The notes beneath the pieces were generated by a model, which saw only the letters and a program-made list of their open reading frames with translations, made no database searches and was not told the origin of the DNA. Of a stretch of 64,000 nucleotides of DNA, positions 61,720-64,000 are shown piece by piece. The stretch's first letter is position 1. The number at the start of each line of letters is the position of its first letter. A program made the position numbers and the translations under genes. Source of the DNA: Geobacteraceae bacterium. Its GTDB lineage: Bacteria > Desulfobacterota > Desulfuromonadia > Desulfuromonadales > BM103. The DNA is taken from positions 62,001 to 126,000 of the forward strand of contig JAHEDT010000001.1 in assembly GCA_024641085.1 (NCBI GenBank), in the 5' to 3' direction.

Positions 61720-62319
61720 GTGCGGAAAAAACAGCTGCTGATCTTAGCAATATCTGGTATGGGGGTCTGTCTTTTGCTCATCGCCGGGAGTTTCCTGCTT
61801 GATCTCCCAAAGTCCAGCCTGACGGGGTTTGAACAGGAGTTTAACCCGAGCGGCGATTTTTCCCTGACGGAGGATAACGGAAAAATTTTTCATCTCAGAG
61901 ATTATCGGGGGAAAGTGGTCCTTTTGTTTTTCGGCTATACCACCTGCCCGGATGCTTGTCCGTCAGCGCTTGCCAAATTAAGTCGGGTCCTGAGACTGCT
62001 TGGCCCCGACGGCAAGCAGGTTCAGGTTGTATTTATCACCGTCGATCCGCAACAAGACACGCCCGCCAGGCTGAAGGAGTATCTGGCATATTTCGGTGTC
62101 AACGCCTTGGGTCTGACCGGGACAAAAGCACAAATCGATGAGGTGGCCAAGGCTTATCATGCCTATTATGAAAGGGTCTCCACCGAATCGGCCCTGGGGT
62201 ATACGATCTCCCACACCGTAACCGTCTATCTCATCGGCAGCCAGGGCAAGGTGCACCATCTGTTCGCTCCGGAGGACAGTGTCGAAAGAATGGCCGAGGT
62301 CATCAAGAAGTTTCTCTGA
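61720..62319 (+). CDS. SCO1/SenC family copper-binding thioredoxin-fold protein
   Basis: A 199-residue membrane-anchored protein (hydrophobic helix about 5-27). The copper/redox motif CxxxC is in TTCPDACPSAL (about 73-83), and the third ligand His lies in YTISHTVTVYLI. Sco proteins help assemble the copper centre of cytochrome oxidase or act as thiol reductants. The start appears to be GTG 61720. It is paired with the PCu(A)C gene, a frequent arrangement; no oxidase gene is nearby. Confidence 0.92.
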   Translation: MRKKQLLILAISGMGVCLLLIAGSFLLDLPKSSLTGFEQEFNPSGDFSLTEDNGKIFHLRDYRGKVVLLFFGYTTCPDACPSALAKLSRVLRLLGPDGKQVQVVFITVDPQQDTPARLKEYLAYFGVNALGLTGTKAQIDEVAKAYHAYYERVSTESALGYTISHTVTVYLIGSQGKVHHLFAPEDSVERMAEVIKKFL

Positions 62320-62584
62320 GTCTCCACGTAGAACAATGGCAGAAATCTGGCTTGTGGCCTGATCAAGCGATCTTAACCCTGAATAAGGTCATTTTGGGCG
62401 CCTTGGTGTTTGCGTGGCAAGCATCAGTTTTGGGGGGTATAGAATCGAAACAAAACAGCTCAGCGTGCTTCCAGATCCGGCTCTCATATCAGTATTTCTG
62501 CCATCCATTCTCAGCAGCCCCGGGAGAGTTGAGGCCCCAAATATATTCACAGAAGGCTAAAAGATGTCTCCCAGCCGTTCGATG
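62320..62584. other. Intergenic region with repeat copy C
   Basis: About 265 bases between the convergent Sco and HDOD genes. Repeat copy C (62350-62446, minus orientation) occupies the middle. No gene seen. Confidence 0.4.
62350..62446 (-). repeat. Dispersed cacgaag-type repeat, truncated copy C
   Basis: Read on the minus strand it starts GATTCTATACCCCCCAAA, continues with GATGCTTGCCACGCAAACACCAAGGCG and TTATTCAGGGTTAAGATCG, in the same order as copies A and B, and then stops resembling them after about 97 bases. Confidence 0.75.
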
Positions 62585-63442
62585 CTACAGGACGGTGGAA
62601 ACCTTTTTCCCTTGAAAAAATCGGTCTTCGAGCATGATCTCGAACTCGGCAAGGGCGATCTCATCGAGGCCCAGAAGCTGGGCTTCACCTGTGGTCGGCA
62701 GGACCAGCTCTGGAGACCGGTCCAGGCTGAGCCCTAGCTTACGGCAGCCCTTATTCGCCAGTTTGACCAGGGCAACCATGATATTGCGGGGATCCAAATC
62801 ATCGGTATGGTGATCGGCAACCACATCGAGATAGGTCTCGGCGAGATTCCATTTCTTGAGCAGATGAACACCCTGTTCGATGTGCATGGTGGCAAGCACC
62901 TCCGCAACCAGGGAATCAGCGAGCTTTATGCCGTCCCCTCCGCTAAGGGCGAGTTCCTCCAGTGTGGCCAGGAGCAGGTACTTGCCGATATCGTGGAGCA
63001 TGCCGGCCAGGTAGGCCTGCTCGGAGAGCCTCTGGTAGCCGCAGCGGATCGCCAGCCAGCGGGCACCGACCGCGCACCCCTGGGCATGCCGCCAGAGGTT
63101 CGGCAGGTAGCGTGGCAGGAGCGGACCCTGGCGGCAGCTTCGCCCTTCCTGGCATGCCTGTTCGACAACCTGTGCCGCCTTGCCGCTGCCCAGGCGGGTT
63201 ACCGCCTCCTCGATCGAGACGGTTTTCTGAAGGCCGGCATAGAAGGAGGAATTCGCAGCCCGGAACAGGCTGCAGAGCAGCGCCGGGTCACGGCTGACTA
63301 ATGACCAGAAACGCTTTGAATCCGGGCCCCCGGCCGCCAGGCAGGCAGGAACCTGTTCGGCCAGACTGGGAAGGAACGGCAGGTGTACACGGTCGGCACT
63401 GATCATCTCCCTGATAATCTCAGCCAGAGGTATGCCGGTCAT
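62585..63442 (-). CDS. HDOD domain protein
   Basis: A 285-residue HDOD-family signalling protein. The domain spans about 20-215, with FRAANSSFYAGLQKTVSIEEAVTRLGSGK and an HD motif region YLAGMLHDIGKYLLL (His and Asp visible), then a later HH in VVADHHTDDLDP. The last 60 residues are less conserved. HDOD proteins act in signalling without a known enzymatic activity. It overlaps the upstream GspE/PilB-type gene by 4 bases, linking it to secretion or pilus control. Confidence 0.88.
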   Translation of the reverse strand: MTGIPLAEIIREMISADRVHLPFLPSLAEQVPACLAAGGPDSKRFWSLVSRDPALLCSLFRAANSSFYAGLQKTVSIEEAVTRLGSGKAAQVVEQACQEGRSCRQGPLLPRYLPNLWRHAQGCAVGARWLAIRCGYQRLSEQAYLAGMLHDIGKYLLLATLEELALSGGDGIKLADSLVAEVLATMHIEQGVHLLKKWNLAETYLDVVADHHTDDLDPRNIMVALVKLANKGCRKLGLSLDRSPELVLPTTGEAQLLGLDEIALAEFEIMLEDRFFQGKKVSTVL

Positions 63443-64000
63443 GGCGATTCTCCCAGGAGGCGGCGCAATTCGTGCAGCGGGCGTGGTTTTACCGGGCGCG
63501 GCAGCCTGCGCATGACCTCGGCCAGAGAAACCTTACCGCCGGCCGCCTTGGCAATCCCGTCCTCCAGAAGTGTGATCAGGCCGGAACTCTCGATGCTGAT
63601 GCGGCGGATGTCCTGCACCGTTTTGCGGGCCAGGACCGCGTCTTTGACCTCGTCGTTTAGGGTCAGGAGTTCGAAGATGCCGACACGACCCCTGTAGCCG
63701 GTGAACCGGCAGGCCCTACAGCCACGGCCGGTCTGCAGGTTGGCTCCGGCCAGGTCGCCATGGGTGTAGCCCAGCCGCCGGTATTCGTCCGGGGTCGGTA
63801 GGTAGTTGGACGCACACTGTGGACAAACCCGGCGCAGCAGGCGCTGGGCCAGCATGCAGCTGATTGTCGATGCAATCAGGAACGCCTCGATTCCCATGTT
63901 CAAAAGGCGCAGCAGGCCGCCGACAGCATCCTCGGTGTGAAAGGTCGTCAGGACCTTGTGCCCGGTCAGGGAGGCCTGGATCGCAGTCTCTGCAGAGAAG
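63439..64000 (-). CDS. GspE/PilB-family secretion or pilus ATPase (5' end outside window)
   Basis: C-terminal part (about 187 codons) of a type II secretion or type IV pilus assembly ATPase. The stretch ETAIQASLTGHKVLTTFHTEDAV is the family His-box region; the zinc-binding CxxC...CxxC follows (CPQCAS and CRACRFTGYRGRVGIFELL). After the zinc domain comes an unusually basic tail (PRPVKPRPLHELRRLLGE). It ends overlapping the HDOD gene by 4 bases. The rest, including Walker A, lies outside the window. Confidence 0.92.
   Translation of the reverse strand, partial: FSAETAIQASLTGHKVLTTFHTEDAVGGLLRLLNMGIEAFLIASTISCMLAQRLLRRVCPQCASNYLPTPDEYRRLGYTHGDLAGANLQTGRGCRACRFTGYRGRVGIFELLTLNDEVKDAVLARKTVQDIRRISIESSGLITLLEDGIAKAAGGKVSLAEVMRRLPRPVKPRPLHELRRLLGESP

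Overview
The window is a gene-dense, GC-rich bacterial chromosome segment with 66 supported protein genes, two of them cut by the window edges. I see no rRNA, tRNA, CRISPR array or intact transposase. The gene mix is a probable selenocysteine peroxiredoxin, tct and TRAP carboxylate transporters with a DcuS/DcuR-type two-component system, many small signalling proteins, a type II secretion/type IV pilus-type ATPase and short dispersed 'cacgaag'-type repeats. It points to the Desulfuromonas/Geobacter side of the Desulfobacterota; this assignment is inference from gene content only.

Layout. 1-1.7 kb: the C-terminal part of a Cfa-like lipid methyltransferase with DUF2878 and DUF2177 membrane proteins. 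1.9-2.4 kb: a peroxiredoxin whose catalytic codon is an in-frame TGA. 2.5-9.0 kb: an EEP-family hydrolase, then a response regulator/sensor kinase pair divergent from a tctC-tctB-tctA transporter operon. 9.9-16.1 kb: pxpB-pxpA-pxpC (5-oxoprolinase) followed by a complete DctP-DctQ-DctM TRAP transporter and an EamA exporter. 16.2-25.5 kb: mixed single genes (dimethylargininase-like hydrolase, DUF4382 lipoprotein, HD phosphohydrolase, enoyl-CoA hydratase-like protein, GIY-YIG and HNH nucleases, QTMAN-like glycosyltransferase, aldo/keto reductase, tandem-GAF protein, patatin). 25.5-26.8 kb: a gene-poor island holding two inverted copies of a repeat that ends in a hairpin. 26.8-33.3 kb: an MFS/LysR divergent pair, a large membrane spermidine-synthase-like protein overlapping a secreted isoaspartyl methyltransferase, and a haloacetate-dehalogenase-like hydrolase. 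33.7-41.2 kb: a KamA-like radical SAM protein, HutC, and the hutI-hutG-hutU-hutH histidine-degradation operon.

41.4-50.1 kb: a ZIP transporter, small lipoproteins, a candidate sRNA, a second EamA and a second MFS transporter, and a tight rimO-apbE-NusG_II-Gx transporter operon. 50.1-56.3 kb: Hsp33, DUF445, malonyl-CoA decarboxylase, a DUF815 ATPase and MarC. 56.5-59.6 kb: a proV-proW-proX glycine-betaine ABC transporter ending in a strong terminator. 60-64 kb: a COG3357 regulator with a CBS protein, a PCuAC-Sco copper pair, and an HDOD protein overlapping the end of a GspE/PilB ATPase.

How the parts fit: several units feed glutamate and small organic acids into metabolism (5-oxoproline to glutamate, histidine to glutamate, tricarboxylate or dicarboxylate uptake). 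Osmoprotection (proVWX), redox defence (Sec-Prx, Hsp33), metal handling (ZIP, PCuAC/Sco) and flavinylation (ApbE) are also represented. The observations most worth a second look are the probable cysteine-free selenocysteine peroxiredoxin, the KamA homologue lacking both lysine-binding aspartates, the secreted isoaspartyl methyltransferase coupled to a membrane SpeE-like protein, the fully conserved fluoroacetate-dehalogenase active site, and two unannotated repeat families.
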